Assembly (NCBI GenBank): GCA_024704765.1
Contig: JAKMXF010000222.1
Span: forward strand, 1,281,192 to 1,345,191
DNA from: Oopsacas minuta
Taxonomy: Eukaryota; Porifera; Hexactinellida; Lyssacinosida; Leucopsacidae
Direction: 5' to 3'
DNA length: 64,000 nt
The translations under genes and the position numbers were made by a program. Of the stretch, positions 55,057 to 64,000 are shown one piece after another. How positions within the stretch are numbered: the first letter of the stretch is position 1; each line of letters starts with the position of its first letter. Below the pieces are notes generated by a model that saw only the letters and a list, made by a program, of their open reading frames with translations, searched no databases and was not told the DNA's origin.

Positions 55057-57375
55057 ATGACTAAAAGACTACAACAAAGCAAAGTTCAGGCATATTTTAA
55101 AAGAAATCGAATAGAAATCGAAGATCATGTCGTCTCTTCAAATTATGAGGAGGTAGAGCCTGTTGTTACGAGTCTTCAAGTTTCGACCCCTTTAACTTCC
55201 GATTTTTGTACAACTATTTCAACTCCAAGTTTAAACACGACTCATATACAATCACCAATTGTGACTGTAAATGATTTGTCCAAAAATGGTGAGAAACCGA
55301 GGCAGCCTTCTATTATCTTCCCAAAAAATAAGGCCGGTAGACATTTTAGTACTCATTGGTATGCCCAATTCTCCTGGATAGAGTATAGCAAAGAACTCGA
55401 TGCTATATTTTGCCAACCGTGTCGGCTTTTTGGAGGATCAACAGCTGAAGCAACGTTTTCAACAAAAGGACTTTGTGACTGGAGGAAACTTGGCGACAAG
55501 TGCAGGAAGCACGATAGTTCTGTGTGTCATATGGCAGCTGTTGAAACACAGAAAGTCTGGGCAATTCATCAAATAATAGGGACGGTAGATAAGCAACTGG
55601 ATCCAAATTTTCGAAATGAGAAATTCATAGATGACAATCGGAAACATTTAATGACTGTTCTTGACATTATTACTTTTTGTGCCAAACAAGATATTCCTCT
55701 TCGAGGAGATGATGAATCAGATCAGTCGCTTAATAAAGGGAACTTTCTTGAAATATTAGAACTTTTAGGAAAATATGATAGCAATGTGACCAAGAGGATA
55801 GAAAGTCTTCCAGGAAATGCAAAAATGCTAAGTCCAGATATTCAAAATGATTTGCTTACATCACTCGCTTCAGTGCTTCTAGACTATGTTAAAAGTGAAG
55901 TAGAAATCGCGTCTTGTTATGCTATTCTAGCTGACGAAGTAAAAGATGCATCTAAGAAGGAGTTGTTAGGTGCTTCTTTGCGATATATCCATAAAGGTAA
56001 TGTCCGAGAAAGAGCTATTGGCTTTATTGAATTGAAGGACATGGATGCGGGCACCATCTCTGAAAAACTGATAGAGCTACTTAAGCCTTTTGAGCTCGAT
56101 CCTCTGAAATGTGTAGGGCAGGGTTACGACGGGGCTAGTGTTATGTCAGGAATACACGGTGGTGTCCAAGCCCGCATGAAAGGAGCAGGTTATCGCAATG
56201 CCACATATGTTCATTGTGCTTCACATAGGCTTAACTTAGTATTAGCTGCAACTGCTGAACGACATCCTCTGATGAAATCTTTCTTTGATATATTGGATTT
56301 GACGTATTCGTTCATGAATGAAACAAAGCGACATGCAGTTTTCATAGACGTCCAGAATGAGCGCTATCCCAACGTCCAAGCTCTTGAACTTGCACGTTCA
56401 CGTAGTACTCGTTGGTCTTCCCGTTCTTTGGAGGTGGAAAGGTTTCTGCGTCGGTTTGATTGCATACTTGATACTTTAAGCATATTTGGAAATGATAATG
56501 ATGCAGACACAAGTTTAGCAGCTAAATCTTTACTAGGTAGTCTACAAACAAAGAAATTTATGACCATCTTAGTTTACTTTGGTAGGCTGTATGATTACTC
56601 TGATTTTTGCACTAAAGCTTTTCAGAAGTCGACAGCAACTGTTTCTTCTTGTTTGATATTACTTGCCGATCTGAGGGAAAGGTTGGTCAATTTCGATTTT
56701 GACAAGGTTGTCGAATATGTCAAAGATTTGTCCGGTAAATATGAAATCGAAAATTTTGATGTAAGAGACACAATCAGGCAACGGCGTCTTCCAGAAAGGT
56801 TTAGAGAAGGATATCTAAATAGCTCTGTTGGACACACAAACGCATCCAACTTTGAAGAGCTTGAAATATTGTTACGCCAAAATGTCCGCGAGATCTTAGC
56901 AGAATTGGATGCCCGTTTTGGTACAGATCAATCAGGCATCATGAAGGCTGCTGATTGCTGCTTACCAAGGTCTCAAAACTTTCTTAACAAACAGGAATTG
57001 AATACACTATCTGAACTGTATGCAATAGATATCAAAGATTGTGAAATAGAAGTTTTCCGTTCGTTTATTGCTCGGAAAGATGAATCTCAGCTAAATACTT
57101 TGATCGATGTACTGGATGTGATTGACAAAGATATTTTCCCTGATGTTTTCAACTTATACCAAATTCTTGTGACTATCCCTCAGACGTCTTGCAAGGTTGA
57201 GAGAATGTTCTCATCTATTAAGAGAATAAAAACACGTTTGCGCTCACAAATGACCACTGAGCGTCTCAACCATCTTGCCCTGTTATCTATTGAAAAAGAT
57301 ATTGCAGAAACACTTTGTTATAATGATGTGATCGAACATTTTAAGCAGATGAAGCACCGCCGCTTTCTTTTGTAA
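55057..57375 (+). CDS. hAT transposase (TTF-type zinc finger / DUF4371, ZMYM1-like)
   Basis: 772 residues, uninterrupted. A TTF-type zinc finger (HWYAQFSWIEYSKELDAIFC, residues about 103-165, with CQPC and later HDSSVCH) is followed by the DUF4371 core: ILADEVKDAS (Asp293), GQGYDGASVMSGIHGG (Asp358) and YVHCASHRLNLVLA. At the end lies the hAT dimerisation region PQTSCKVERMFSSIKRIKTRLR with Glu715. The Asp, Asp and Glu expected for the RNase-H-like catalytic centre are all present and there is no internal stop, so the protein is potentially active. It cuts and pastes elements bearing its own terminal repeats. Codon use is less AT-biased than the flanks. Confidence 0.93.
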   Translation: MTKRLQQSKVQAYFKRNRIEIEDHVVSSNYEEVEPVVTSLQVSTPLTSDFCTTISTPSLNTTHIQSPIVTVNDLSKNGEKPRQPSIIFPKNKAGRHFSTHWYAQFSWIEYSKELDAIFCQPCRLFGGSTAEATFSTKGLCDWRKLGDKCRKHDSSVCHMAAVETQKVWAIHQIIGTVDKQLDPNFRNEKFIDDNRKHLMTVLDIITFCAKQDIPLRGDDESDQSLNKGNFLEILELLGKYDSNVTKRIESLPGNAKMLSPDIQNDLLTSLASVLLDYVKSEVEIASCYAILADEVKDASKKELLGASLRYIHKGNVRERAIGFIELKDMDAGTISEKLIELLKPFELDPLKCVGQGYDGASVMSGIHGGVQARMKGAGYRNATYVHCASHRLNLVLAATAERHPLMKSFFDILDLTYSFMNETKRHAVFIDVQNERYPNVQALELARSRSTRWSSRSLEVERFLRRFDCILDTLSIFGNDNDADTSLAAKSLLGSLQTKKFMTILVYFGRLYDYSDFCTKAFQKSTATVSSCLILLADLRERLVNFDFDKVVEYVKDLSGKYEIENFDVRDTIRQRRLPERFREGYLNSSVGHTNASNFEELEILLRQNVREILAELDARFGTDQSGIMKAADCCLPRSQNFLNKQELNTLSELYAIDIKDCEIEVFRSFIARKDESQLNTLIDVLDVIDKDIFPDVFNLYQILVTIPQTSCKVERMFSSIKRIKTRLRSQMTTERLNHLALLSIEKDIAETLCYNDVIEHFKQMKHRRFLL

Positions 57376-58490
57376 TGTCAAATAGTATCCCTGAATTGAG
57401 TTTAGTATCTTAATAAATGCTCTTACTATAATGTAGACTAATCTAATGCTCCCTAGCCTAGTAATCTGGTACTTTATGAATTAAAAAGGTTATACATGTA
57501 AGAAAAGGAGACTGGGTCGTACTTGTTATACACAAGTAATTAACTTTTCAAAAATATTTATCCCTGCAATTGCCCTCCCGAAATACTTCTTGCCCCCCTG
57601 AATGTCTTGCTCTAGCTACGTGCCTGCTACACCCTACTGAACAGTATACTACACCCTAATGAACAGTATACTACACCCTACTGAACAGTATACTACACCC
57701 TACTGAACAGTATACTACACCCTACTGAACAGTATACTACACCCTACTGTACAGTATACTACACCCTACTGAACAGTATACTACACCCTACTGAACAGTA
57801 TACTACACCCTACTGTACAGTATACTACACCCTACTGTACAGTATACTACACCCTACTGTACAGTATACTACACCACGGCCCAGCGAGTAACTTAATTTG
57901 TGGGACAGGAATATTATTTTAAGTTCGACTAATTTTCCGTGAATCCTTTCGTAATCAGGGCAATGATCTTTTGAAATTTACGTAAGTTACATTACTTACA
58001 TACAATATTCCATATACGTACGTATATTCAGCACTAAGGGACTTTCTACAATGTTCCAGACCGTTGCAGCATTTGAATAGTAGTAGTGGTGATATATATA
58101 CTATTATTTTCAATAAGAAAGGATATAAAGGGCCTAGCCGATATATTCTTATATCGGTACTCTTCTCATACAAAATGATAGGGGAAAAGATAATTACTAG
58201 CAGAAATGTTTCTTATAACCGATATATTCTATGTTCTTACTGTACGTATATTGTTTAGTGGATTAAACTTTCTTAACACGCTTAAATATGTAAATATGTA
58301 TGTTTGCTTTTCGATTTCGATTTCGATTTGGATGATGAGAACTGTTTGCTTTCTAACCCGTCAATCCTTATGCATATGTTCAAACCTTGTTTGGTAGATT
58401 GCAACCTTTATATTGTTTATTTATACTTTCCTTTATTAATATCATATTAATTACTAGTTAGTTAATTTTACAATATATTTATACACTCAC
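57376..58490. other. Transposon 3' end, minisatellite and intergenic DNA
   Basis: 57376-57626 is the hAT 3' region, 57627-57875 the 22-bp array, and the rest (57876-58490) has no gene. A short (TTTCGA)3 run is at about 58307-58326. Confidence 0.6.
57627..57875 (+). repeat. 22-bp tandem array, 11 units plus a partial
   Basis: Unit CTACACCCTACTGAACAGTATA, starting 57627 and repeating exactly every 22 bases to 57868, then seven further bases. Units 6, 9, 10 and 11 carry CTGTAC instead of CTGAAC, creating the palindrome ACTGTACAGT; unit 2 has AATGAAC. Contiguous units with no spacers, so not CRISPR. Confidence 0.97.
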
Positions 58491-58889
58491 ATGATTACTG
58501 CTCGATATGGATCTCAATCTGTTTCCGATCTCGACTTTTTTGAGAAGCGATTGTGCGATATTATTCAGAGGCACAAGAATATAGCTATTATATGGAAGTT
58601 ATTTTCATTTGCAAGTATCCTCTCTTTCGCTGTTACCATTTATTTTTATCTCGAATTTGAGCGTGTTCCTTTCTGCACCCTTTTTGATCATTTATATCAA
58701 CTGAAATGGCCAATTTTATCTATTCTGTTAAATATATTGTTATATTATTATGGAGGGATTACGAGATTGAAATCACACGATATTATTATCCAGCGGTGCA
58801 GGAATGTATTATATAACTACAGATTAGAATCTGTAAGTAACGATACATTTCTTAAAAGTTATCCATATTTGCATTTATTATGTATTTGA
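58491..58889 (+). CDS. CNEP1R1: Nuclear envelope phosphatase regulatory subunit 1 (CNEP1R1/TMEM188)
   Basis: 132 residues, one exon, human 125. It shows the family pattern: DFFEKRLCDII (residues 15-25), a transmembrane helix (about 36-54), a short loop ending FDHLYQLKWP, a second helix (about 78-93) and the diagnostic IIIQRCRNVLYNYRLE (about 102-117), equivalent to IIAARCRTVLAEYNM in vertebrates. The protein binds and activates the phosphatase CTDNEP1 at the nuclear envelope/ER, which dephosphorylates lipin and controls membrane lipid synthesis. Confidence 0.85.
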   Translation: MITARYGSQSVSDLDFFEKRLCDIIQRHKNIAIIWKLFSFASILSFAVTIYFYLEFERVPFCTLFDHLYQLKWPILSILLNILLYYYGGITRLKSHDIIIQRCRNVLYNYRLESVSNDTFLKSYPYLHLLCI

Positions 58890-59488
58890 GTCTAACTTGT
58901 CGTATTATTGCTGAATCAGTGCGTCTTTGTACTTCTACAAGTTATATTTGTTCACATGAATTATTATATGTCTTATCTATACAGAGGTGATCAACCTGGG
59001 CCCACGGAGCCTTAAATGATTATTACAAATATGGATTACAGCCAGGGGCGCTTAATGTGAACCAGTTTATTATCAGCATTCTACCATTATGAATCAAGTC
59101 GGCGGTCGCAATAATATAATCTCCATGGGATGATAAATTCAGTTTGCTCAATATGAATTCTTTTTATTACAATACTCTCAACAAATTACATAGTATGTTG
59201 GTGATAGCCACCAAAATGCCCAACATTGTGGCTTACTTAAGCTACACAAAACATTTCAGACTGAGCTCATGATCTCCATTGAAGGCAAATTTGAGGAATA
59301 TATTATCATCAATTGTTGATTTGTAGACTTTTAGTCATTTCGTATTTTTTGCATATGTAGAAATTATGTATAATTTTAGGTTACACTCTTTCTTTTCTAG
59401 CTACCTGCATAAAAATTCCAATTAAATAGCCTCAAAAATAAAAATCACATTACTTAACAAATTTAAGTATATACTTGTAGTGTTAGAT
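58890..59488. other. Intergenic region
   Basis: 599 bp, no feature supported except an acceptor-like atacttgtag eight bases before the CTU1 start. Confidence 0.4.
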
Positions 59489-60568
59489 ATGACGGTACAG
59501 TGTAAGTACTGCGAGAAGAGAGCACAGCTTAAGCGACCCAAGACGGGCCACGCTGTGTGTAAGAGTTGTTTCTGCTCGATTTTCGAGGAGGAGGTCCACC
59601 AGGTGATCACTGAGTACGGGTTATTCAGAAAAGGAGATGTAGTGGGTATAGGCGCATCAGGAGGTAAGGACTCTACTGTACTAGCTTATGTATTGAATGA
59701 GTTGAATAAGAGGCATTCATACGGACTGAAATTGCATCTGGTATCTGTAGATGAGGGGATTACAGGGTATAGAGACGATTCTCTCCAGTCAGTCAAGAGG
59801 AACGAGTCAGAGTATGCTATTCCTCTCACTGTTGTATCATATAAGGAATTGTATGGATGGACTATGGATGAGATTGTGAAAGAGATCGGCAGAAGGAATA
59901 ACTGTACTTTTTGTGGAGTTTTCCGTAGACAGGCTCTTGACCGTGCTGCCCTCAAACTCCATGTTAACAAGCTAGTCACTGGTCATAATGCAGACGACAT
60001 AGCTGAGACCGTAATAATGAACACACTTCGTGGAGATATAGCACGCTTGCAGAGATGTACGAATATAGTTACAGGTTCTGAGAGTCTTGAGGAAGGGGAT
60101 TTAGTGCCTAGATGTAAACCTTTCAAATTTGTGTATGAGAAAGAAATAGTATTGTATGCATATCATAAGAAGCTAGACTATTTCTCTACAGAATGTATAT
60201 ACTCTCCTAATGCTTATAGAGGATATGCTCGTTCTTATATCAAAGATCTAGAGAGAGTACATCCACATGCTATCATAGATATTATACAGTCTGGAGACCA
60301 TATGACAGCTCGTGTTGATGCTAAGATGCCTACGCGAATAGAATGCACTCGTTGTCACTACATATCATCTCAAATACTGTGTAAAGCTTGTATTCTCCTA
60401 GATGGACTTAATTCAGGTAAACCCAGACTGAGTCTGACAAAAGCATCTAGACCTCTAGCAGTCAGTAAGGAAGTATGTAGCAAGAAGGATAAAGTTTCTA
60501 AAGGCAAAGAATGTTCTGGAAGTTGTGGATGTGCTGAAATTCAAGGAAATGATATTAACTATTTCTAA
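59489..60568 (+). CDS. CTU1: Cytoplasmic tRNA 2-thiolation protein 1 (CTU1/Ncs6)
   Basis: 359 residues from ATG 59489, human 348, one exon. An N-terminal zinc motif (CKYC...C-x-x-CFC, residues 5-32) precedes the PP-loop ATPase signature [17 protein letters not shown] (about 53-69). [16 protein letters not shown] and [11 protein letters not shown] (about 166-176) follow, then a C-terminal CTRCHY...CKAC zinc motif. It adenylates U34 of tRNA-Lys, -Glu and -Gln before sulfur transfer from URM1, working with CTU2. All catalytic motifs are intact. The C-terminal tail has an extra Cys-rich GSCGCAE segment. Confidence 0.95.
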   Translation: MTVQCKYCEKRAQLKRPKTGHAVCKSCFCSIFEEEVHQVITEYGLFRKGDVVGIGASGGKDSTVLAYVLNELNKRHSYGLKLHLVSVDEGITGYRDDSLQSVKRNESEYAIPLTVVSYKELYGWTMDEIVKEIGRRNNCTFCGVFRRQALDRAALKLHVNKLVTGHNADDIAETVIMNTLRGDIARLQRCTNIVTGSESLEEGDLVPRCKPFKFVYEKEIVLYAYHKKLDYFSTECIYSPNAYRGYARSYIKDLERVHPHAIIDIIQSGDHMTARVDAKMPTRIECTRCHYISSQILCKACILLDGLNSGKPRLSLTKASRPLAVSKEVCSKKDKVSKGKECSGSCGCAEIQGNDINYF

Positions 60569-61507
60569 CCATGCATGTTAGTACTGTATGGCATTCAGAA
60601 TATCGGAAGAAATACAAAATGGGAAATAAGCTGTTAGAAGCTAGTTCAGCAGAGCTCTCTACTACATGAAACTACGTAATTGCGGTCAACTATTTCTACA
60701 TGGGGTTTGTTTTATACTTATATCTGCATGTATTAATTCAGTCATTTGAATATTTGTATACTTGGTTATTATCTCTTCATCAATTCTTACTATTATTACC
60801 ATTCATGAAATAGATACACGGTAATACATCTATATATTAAATCTCAATTGTTGTTTGTCTGTTTGTCAAGGAAATGATTTACTGTATGCAATTTTGAAAT
60901 TGTCGCATAACTATGTATTTATCGTGTTTATCAAGGAAGTAAATAGAATTCAATAAAACTTCGCTAAATATATCGAACATGCTGAATCCGATTTTCACAC
61001 TTGGATTAATCATATGTAAATTTATTGTTATTTTTATGAATATAAAGTAAACAAATTAGCCAAATTTCAAAATATACGTACAGGCTTGCTCTAAACGGCT
61101 AACCAGGGGTAACTAAGTACGCTAAATACGAATTTCGCATTTTCAAGTTTCTCATATGTAAATTTATTGTTGTTTTGATGAATATAAAGTAAACAAATTT
61201 CAAATTTGAGATAGAATCATACTTTCAACGACGATACTGGTATACTCGAGCATGCTGAGTCTGCATATTGTAAACAGCATCAATTTTAATAAATCTCAAT
61301 TGTTGTTTGTCTGTTTGTTTGTCCGTTGAATACCTCGAGGCGCAATGCGCCGAGTTCATCGCGAAGCGACGAGCCAAATGCTCGTTATTAATAATAATAA
61401 TAATAATACATGTATTTTTTACTTTTTGTAATTGTTGATGTATTATACTAAATAATTGTATGAGATAGCTATTTGCTGTCTACTAGTAGTACGTATTCCT
61501 CCTTCAG
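60569..61507. other. Intergenic region with family A repeat
   Basis: Mostly the family A copy at 60829-61390. The 117 bp before BOLA3 ends in a pyrimidine-rich tattcctccttcag directly abutting the ATG. Confidence 0.5.
60829..61390 (+). repeat. Dispersed repeat family A, copy 5
   Basis: Starts TCTATATATTAAATCTCAAT, ends GACGAGCCAAATGCTCGT, then a (TAA)n tail to about 61410. Like copy 1 it has two versions of the internal GAATATAAAGTAAACAAAT block. It is the longest of the five copies. Confidence 0.85.
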
Positions 61508-61912
61508 ATGTCTCTGAGATATCTCATAAATTCATTAGTTTATACAAGATTCACATTCTCCAGAACTAATACAAGCTCGCTAATTAGAATGGCATCTAGC
61601 AATCAGCCAGGAGCAGGTAACACTTCTCAATGTCAATGTCCAACTGACGAAGACAGTCATTCAACTCTACTGACTGAGAATGCTAAGAGAGAGAAGAGAA
61701 TGCATTCTCTCCTCACAGAAGCATTGACTCCTATTGCAATACACATAGAAGATATGTCAGGAGGATGTGGTGCTATGTTTAGGATCAGTGTATGCTCAGA
61801 TAAGTTTAGAGGAAAGAAAATGCTAGAGCAACATAGGATGGTTAATACTATATTGAAGGAAGAGATCAAATCGATTCATGCTATTACTCTAGATACTAGT
61901 ATTCCTGAATGA
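61508..61912 (+). CDS. BOLA3: BolA-like protein 3 (BOLA3), mitochondrial
   Basis: 134 residues, one exon. The first 27 residues are Arg/Ser/Leu-rich without acids (SLRYLINSLVYTRFTFSRTN), a mitochondrial targeting peptide. The C-terminal BolA domain contains IHIEDMSGGCGAMFRISVCS, with the SGGCG signature of BOLA3 and its conserved Cys, then FRGKKMLEQHRMVNTILKEEI with the ligand His, and HAITLDTSIPE at the end. BOLA3 with GLRX5 passes [4Fe-4S] clusters to lipoate synthase and respiratory complexes. A second Met (residue 28) would skip the presequence, so I keep the first. The ATG directly follows ccttcag, a strong acceptor-like site. Confidence 0.92.
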   Translation: MSLRYLINSLVYTRFTFSRTNTSSLIRMASSNQPGAGNTSQCQCPTDEDSHSTLLTENAKREKRMHSLLTEALTPIAIHIEDMSGGCGAMFRISVCSDKFRGKKMLEQHRMVNTILKEEIKSIHAITLDTSIPE

Positions 61913-61949
61913 TTAATTTATATATTCTTGTTGAATATTTCCGATAGAT

Positions 61950-62110
61950 TTATATTATCAAATCTCAATTGTTGTCTGTCTGTCTGTCTGATTATGGCAG
62001 TATCATGTTTGCTATGTTTAAGATTATGAGTTTATGTGCTCGAGAGCCGTAGGTCCGAGTGCGGAAACGAAGTGTTCGCAACCGCGTAGCGAGGGCAAGC
62101 GAAGCGAGCT
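61950..62110 (+). mobile_element. Helitron-like miniature element, copy 3
   Basis: The 5' end is TTATATTATCAAATCTCAAT (degenerate TCTATATTATTAAATCTC) and the 3' end GGCAAGCGAAGCGAGCTAG is followed by T, so it ends in CTAG/T as Helitrons do. It aligns to the reversed copy at 14945-15106. No coding capacity. Confidence 0.65.
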
Positions 62111-62300
62111 AGTAAATAATTAAAAAGTCGAATATTTTTTGGTCTACAGAATTTCCTTGAGGTCATATATAGGTTAATTAGTATATACCTTGTAGAATTG
62201 ATCTCCCCTGCACTGTTTAGGCTATTGAAGTGATTAACTATGTACGATTTAAATCATTTCGATTAGATATTATCGTTACTCAGAATAATACTACATGGTA

Positions 62301-62465
62301 CAGTGGATCCGAACCTTTTATTCCGAACAAAGGACAGTCAAATTTTGTTCGCTTTATTCGAATGTATTAACCGGAGTAATATGTATTGAATCCATTATAG
62401 GGTCCTGATTTTGTGTAAATATTTCATCGTCTTATCCGAGAATTCATATTAACGAGGTTCCACTG
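62301..62465. mobile_element. pogo/Tigger-type miniature element (165 bp)
   Basis: CAGTGGATCCGAACC at the left and GAGGTTCCACTG at the right are imperfect inverted repeats, both bounded by TA (62299-62300 and 62466-62467). Internal TTATTCCGAAC/TTATCCGAG words are typical of these miniatures; no transposase. Confidence 0.75.
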
Positions 62466-62692
62466 TACGTACGTATTACAATTGTTGCATTATAAGAAGA
62501 TAGGAATTTCTAACTAGCGACCTAGTTTGTAGGGAAGATTTGTATTTAGCAACCTAGGTTGCTGCTTAGAAACCGCCAAAATATATAATAAAATACAATA
62601 TGCTAAGATTTAGATATACTTGATTCAAAAGAAATAGACATTATAAATTGATTCGATTCTCCTAAATTCAAGTACGAATCAATCTGCAACAG

Positions 62693-64000
62693 ATGAACTG
62701 GTTAGTTGTACAAAAAGGCAATAATAACACTTTTCCAACTCTTGCTGATCGCAGCTTATTATCTCTTGTCAAATCAATTAAATTAAGTTATAATGCAAGC
62801 AGGGAAACAAAAGACTTACATGCTGAGGCAGTTAAGTACAGTAAGATTATAAAACCTAATGCCATTGATAGTTTTGGTAGTGTATCCAGAAAATACACTG
62901 AAAATTACCTTAATGTATTTGCACGAAAGTATCTCCCTCCACTCATGTATTGTGAGTACTATAAATATGCACTTATTCAGATTAAATACTATCTACAGAC
63001 GAACTTACTATCTGGTCATGGTCCTATTCCTCCTTGGATATCAGACAGACTTCTAGCTCATATTGTTACTGATGAAGAGTGTCCTAATGAATTCTTCAAA
63101 GGTTTTTTTTCATCTGAGGTCTGTTCCTTGTTAAATATAGAAATAACAAATCGAGCAAAACTTTCACTTTTGATTAATCGTCGACTATTATACCTGAGTG
63201 CTACTAACATAACCAAATTAGATCTATCACACTGTCACTGTATTGACGATACATTGATTGAATCATATTCTAAATCTAGAGCTGCTAACTCTTTGATAGT
63301 ATTAAAACTCAGAGGTTGTGAATTATTTACAAATATATCTTGTCTGGGTTCATTTGTGAATCTCTATCATCTTGATTTGAGTGAAAATTATAGCCTGAAT
63401 TTTAAAAGTAACAGCTCGTTTACTGAGATTCTCTACTCTTTGATACATTTATTCCCCAATATACTTATACTGGATCTTCATTTCACAAAATTCATTGCGA
63501 GAAATTGGGATATCCAAGTTCACTCGTCAGATGCTTGTTTGTTTTCAACCTTAAAAATTCAACAACTCTACCTGTACACTGATATAAGAAGTGAAGGGAT
63601 ACCTTGTACTCAAAATCTGAAGGTATTCTATAGTTCCATAACTAGTCTCCCAAGCCTCACACATCTAGATTTATCAGGATGGCCATATCTTAACCAGCTG
63701 AGTTCATTAATAACTTGTAGACAGATGAACAAATTGCTATTCTTTGGCACCTATAAAACATCTTTGACTGGAATCAGGTCTGAATTTGATTTGACAAATT
63801 GTGAGATAACTGGAATGAACGATGAAGAACAGATTATATCTACATTGTCCCATTATTCTCATCACAGTAATTACCTCAATGATTTATATAAAACATTGGA
63901 ATATCTAATACTACACCATTCATTAGTCAATCTTTCTGGTGAGACTATTCAGCAGTTAATTCGGCTAATTATTGCTTCAGTGGAGCATCATTTATCTGAG
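62693..64000 (+). CDS. ZYG11/ZER1-like leucine-rich protein (cut by window edge)
   Basis: Open frame of 436 codons from ATG 62693 to the last base, continuing beyond the window. After about 170 residues of helical N-terminus come leucine-rich repeats: NITKLDLSHCHCID, LIVLKLRGCELFTN, FVNLYHLDLSENYSL, LPSLTHLDLSGWPYL. ITGMNDEEQIISTLSHYSHH near the end corresponds to the VSGEANETQIAEALKRYSER that links the LRR and armadillo parts of ZYG11B. ZYG11/ZER1 proteins are substrate receptors of cullin-2 ligases that recognise N-terminal glycine degrons; the C-terminal armadillo domain that reads the degron would lie beyond the edge. The choice between ZYG11 and ZER1 is open. Confidence 0.75.
   Translation, partial: MNWLVVQKGNNNTFPTLADRSLLSLVKSIKLSYNASRETKDLHAEAVKYSKIIKPNAIDSFGSVSRKYTENYLNVFARKYLPPLMYCEYYKYALIQIKYYLQTNLLSGHGPIPPWISDRLLAHIVTDEECPNEFFKGFFSSEVCSLLNIEITNRAKLSLLINRRLLYLSATNITKLDLSHCHCIDDTLIESYSKSRAANSLIVLKLRGCELFTNISCLGSFVNLYHLDLSENYSLNFKSNSSFTEILYSLIHLFPNILILDLHFTKFIARNWDIQVHSSDACLFSTLKIQQLYLYTDIRSEGIPCTQNLKVFYSSITSLPSLTHLDLSGWPYLNQLSSLITCRQMNKLLFFGTYKTSLTGIRSEFDLTNCEITGMNDEEQIISTLSHYSHHSNYLNDLYKTLEYLILHHSLVNLSGETIQQLIRLIIASVEHHLSE

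Larger units (their letters stand above)
54414..57875 (+). mobile_element. Intact hAT transposon with flanking inverted minisatellite sequence
   Basis: Terminal inverted repeats CAGGCACGTAGCTA (from 54431) and TAGCTACGTGCCTG (to 57626) bracket a 3.2-kb element coding one 772-residue transposase. Inside the left end is a run of G and C tracts (GGGGGGCAAGGGGGGGC, CGCCCCCCC), mirrored more weakly at the right (CTTGCCCCCCTG). No 8-bp target duplication borders these ends. Instead, the left flank (54414-54430) is GTAGGGTGTAGTATACT, the exact reverse complement of a sequence in the 22-bp repeat array that starts directly at the right end (57627). The inverted repeat may therefore extend outward, with the array as an expanded part of the right end. 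Confidence 0.8.
61913..62692. other. Intergenic region with two miniature elements
   Basis: Holds the Helitron-like element at 61950-62110 and the pogo-like element at 62301-62465. No gene. Confidence 0.5.

Noticed and set aside
57627-57875. CRISPR-like array
   Set aside because: The 22-bp units are contiguous with no unique spacers, and the genome is eukaryotic.

Overview
This is an AT-rich (roughly one-third GC by eye) nuclear window from a eukaryote, almost certainly an animal. It encodes a Bak-type Bcl-2 protein with BH3, BH1 and BH2 regions and a membrane tail, plus VPS9D1-, FAM124-, FBXO31-, CNEP1R1-, COA3- and ZYG11/ZER1-like proteins, a combination characteristic of Metazoa. Many genes are single-exon (POLE2, carnitine acyltransferase, saccharopine dehydrogenase, CTU1). 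DDX10 and VPS9D1 have GT-AG introns of 61 to about 630 nt. Several start codons sit just after acceptor-like YAG sites, which hints at 5'-UTR introns or spliced-leader trans-splicing. An intron-poor non-bilaterian such as a glass sponge would fit, but the phylum is a guess.

Layout. 1-5.9 kb: remnant of a Charlie/ZBED-type hAT transposon at the left edge, a possible 3' exon of a coiled-coil protein, a small inverted-repeat element and a dispersed-repeat copy. 6-20 kb: FAM124-like (minus), then on plus a TMEM248-like membrane protein, FBXO31-like F-box protein, membrane-anchored tubulin-tyrosine-ligase-like enzyme and RBM12-like RNA-binding protein. 20.5-34.2 kb: DDX10 (5 exons), COA3 (minus), VPS9D1 (4 exons) and a Bak-like gene. 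38-44 kb: two tandem paralogous coiled-coil genes, a foldback element and a disrupted coiled-coil gene. 44.3-49.7 kb: a close co-oriented run of POLE2, TPRKB (KEOPS), C11orf98-like and a peroxisomal carnitine-acyltransferase-family enzyme. 50.6-54 kb: a signal-peptide/GPI-type protein (minus) and a stand-alone saccharopine dehydrogenase. 54.4-57.9 kb: an intact hAT transposon next to a 22-bp minisatellite. 58.4-64 kb: CNEP1R1, CTU1, BOLA3 and a ZYG11/ZER1-like gene cut by the right edge.

The genes are mostly unrelated housekeeping functions: ribosome biogenesis, replication, tRNA modification (TPRKB for t6A, CTU1 for wobble-U thiolation), mitochondrial assembly (COA3, BOLA3), endosomal Rab activation and apoptosis. 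Intergenic DNA is heavily populated by DNA transposon debris: hAT, pogo/Tc1-like and Helitron-like miniature elements, foldback elements with 150-240 bp arms, and a 0.25-0.55 kb repeat family present five times.

The most notable points are the Bak-like protein with a long BH3-BH1 linker, a carnitine-acyltransferase homologue that keeps the catalytic His and ends in SKL but has lost two carnitine-contacting residues, the secretory-anchored TTL enzyme, the split-off saccharopine dehydrogenase, two places where skipping only 23 or 29 nt restores a long reading frame, and the hAT element whose two flanks carry the same minisatellite sequence in opposite orientation. No wholly new multi-gene system is evident.
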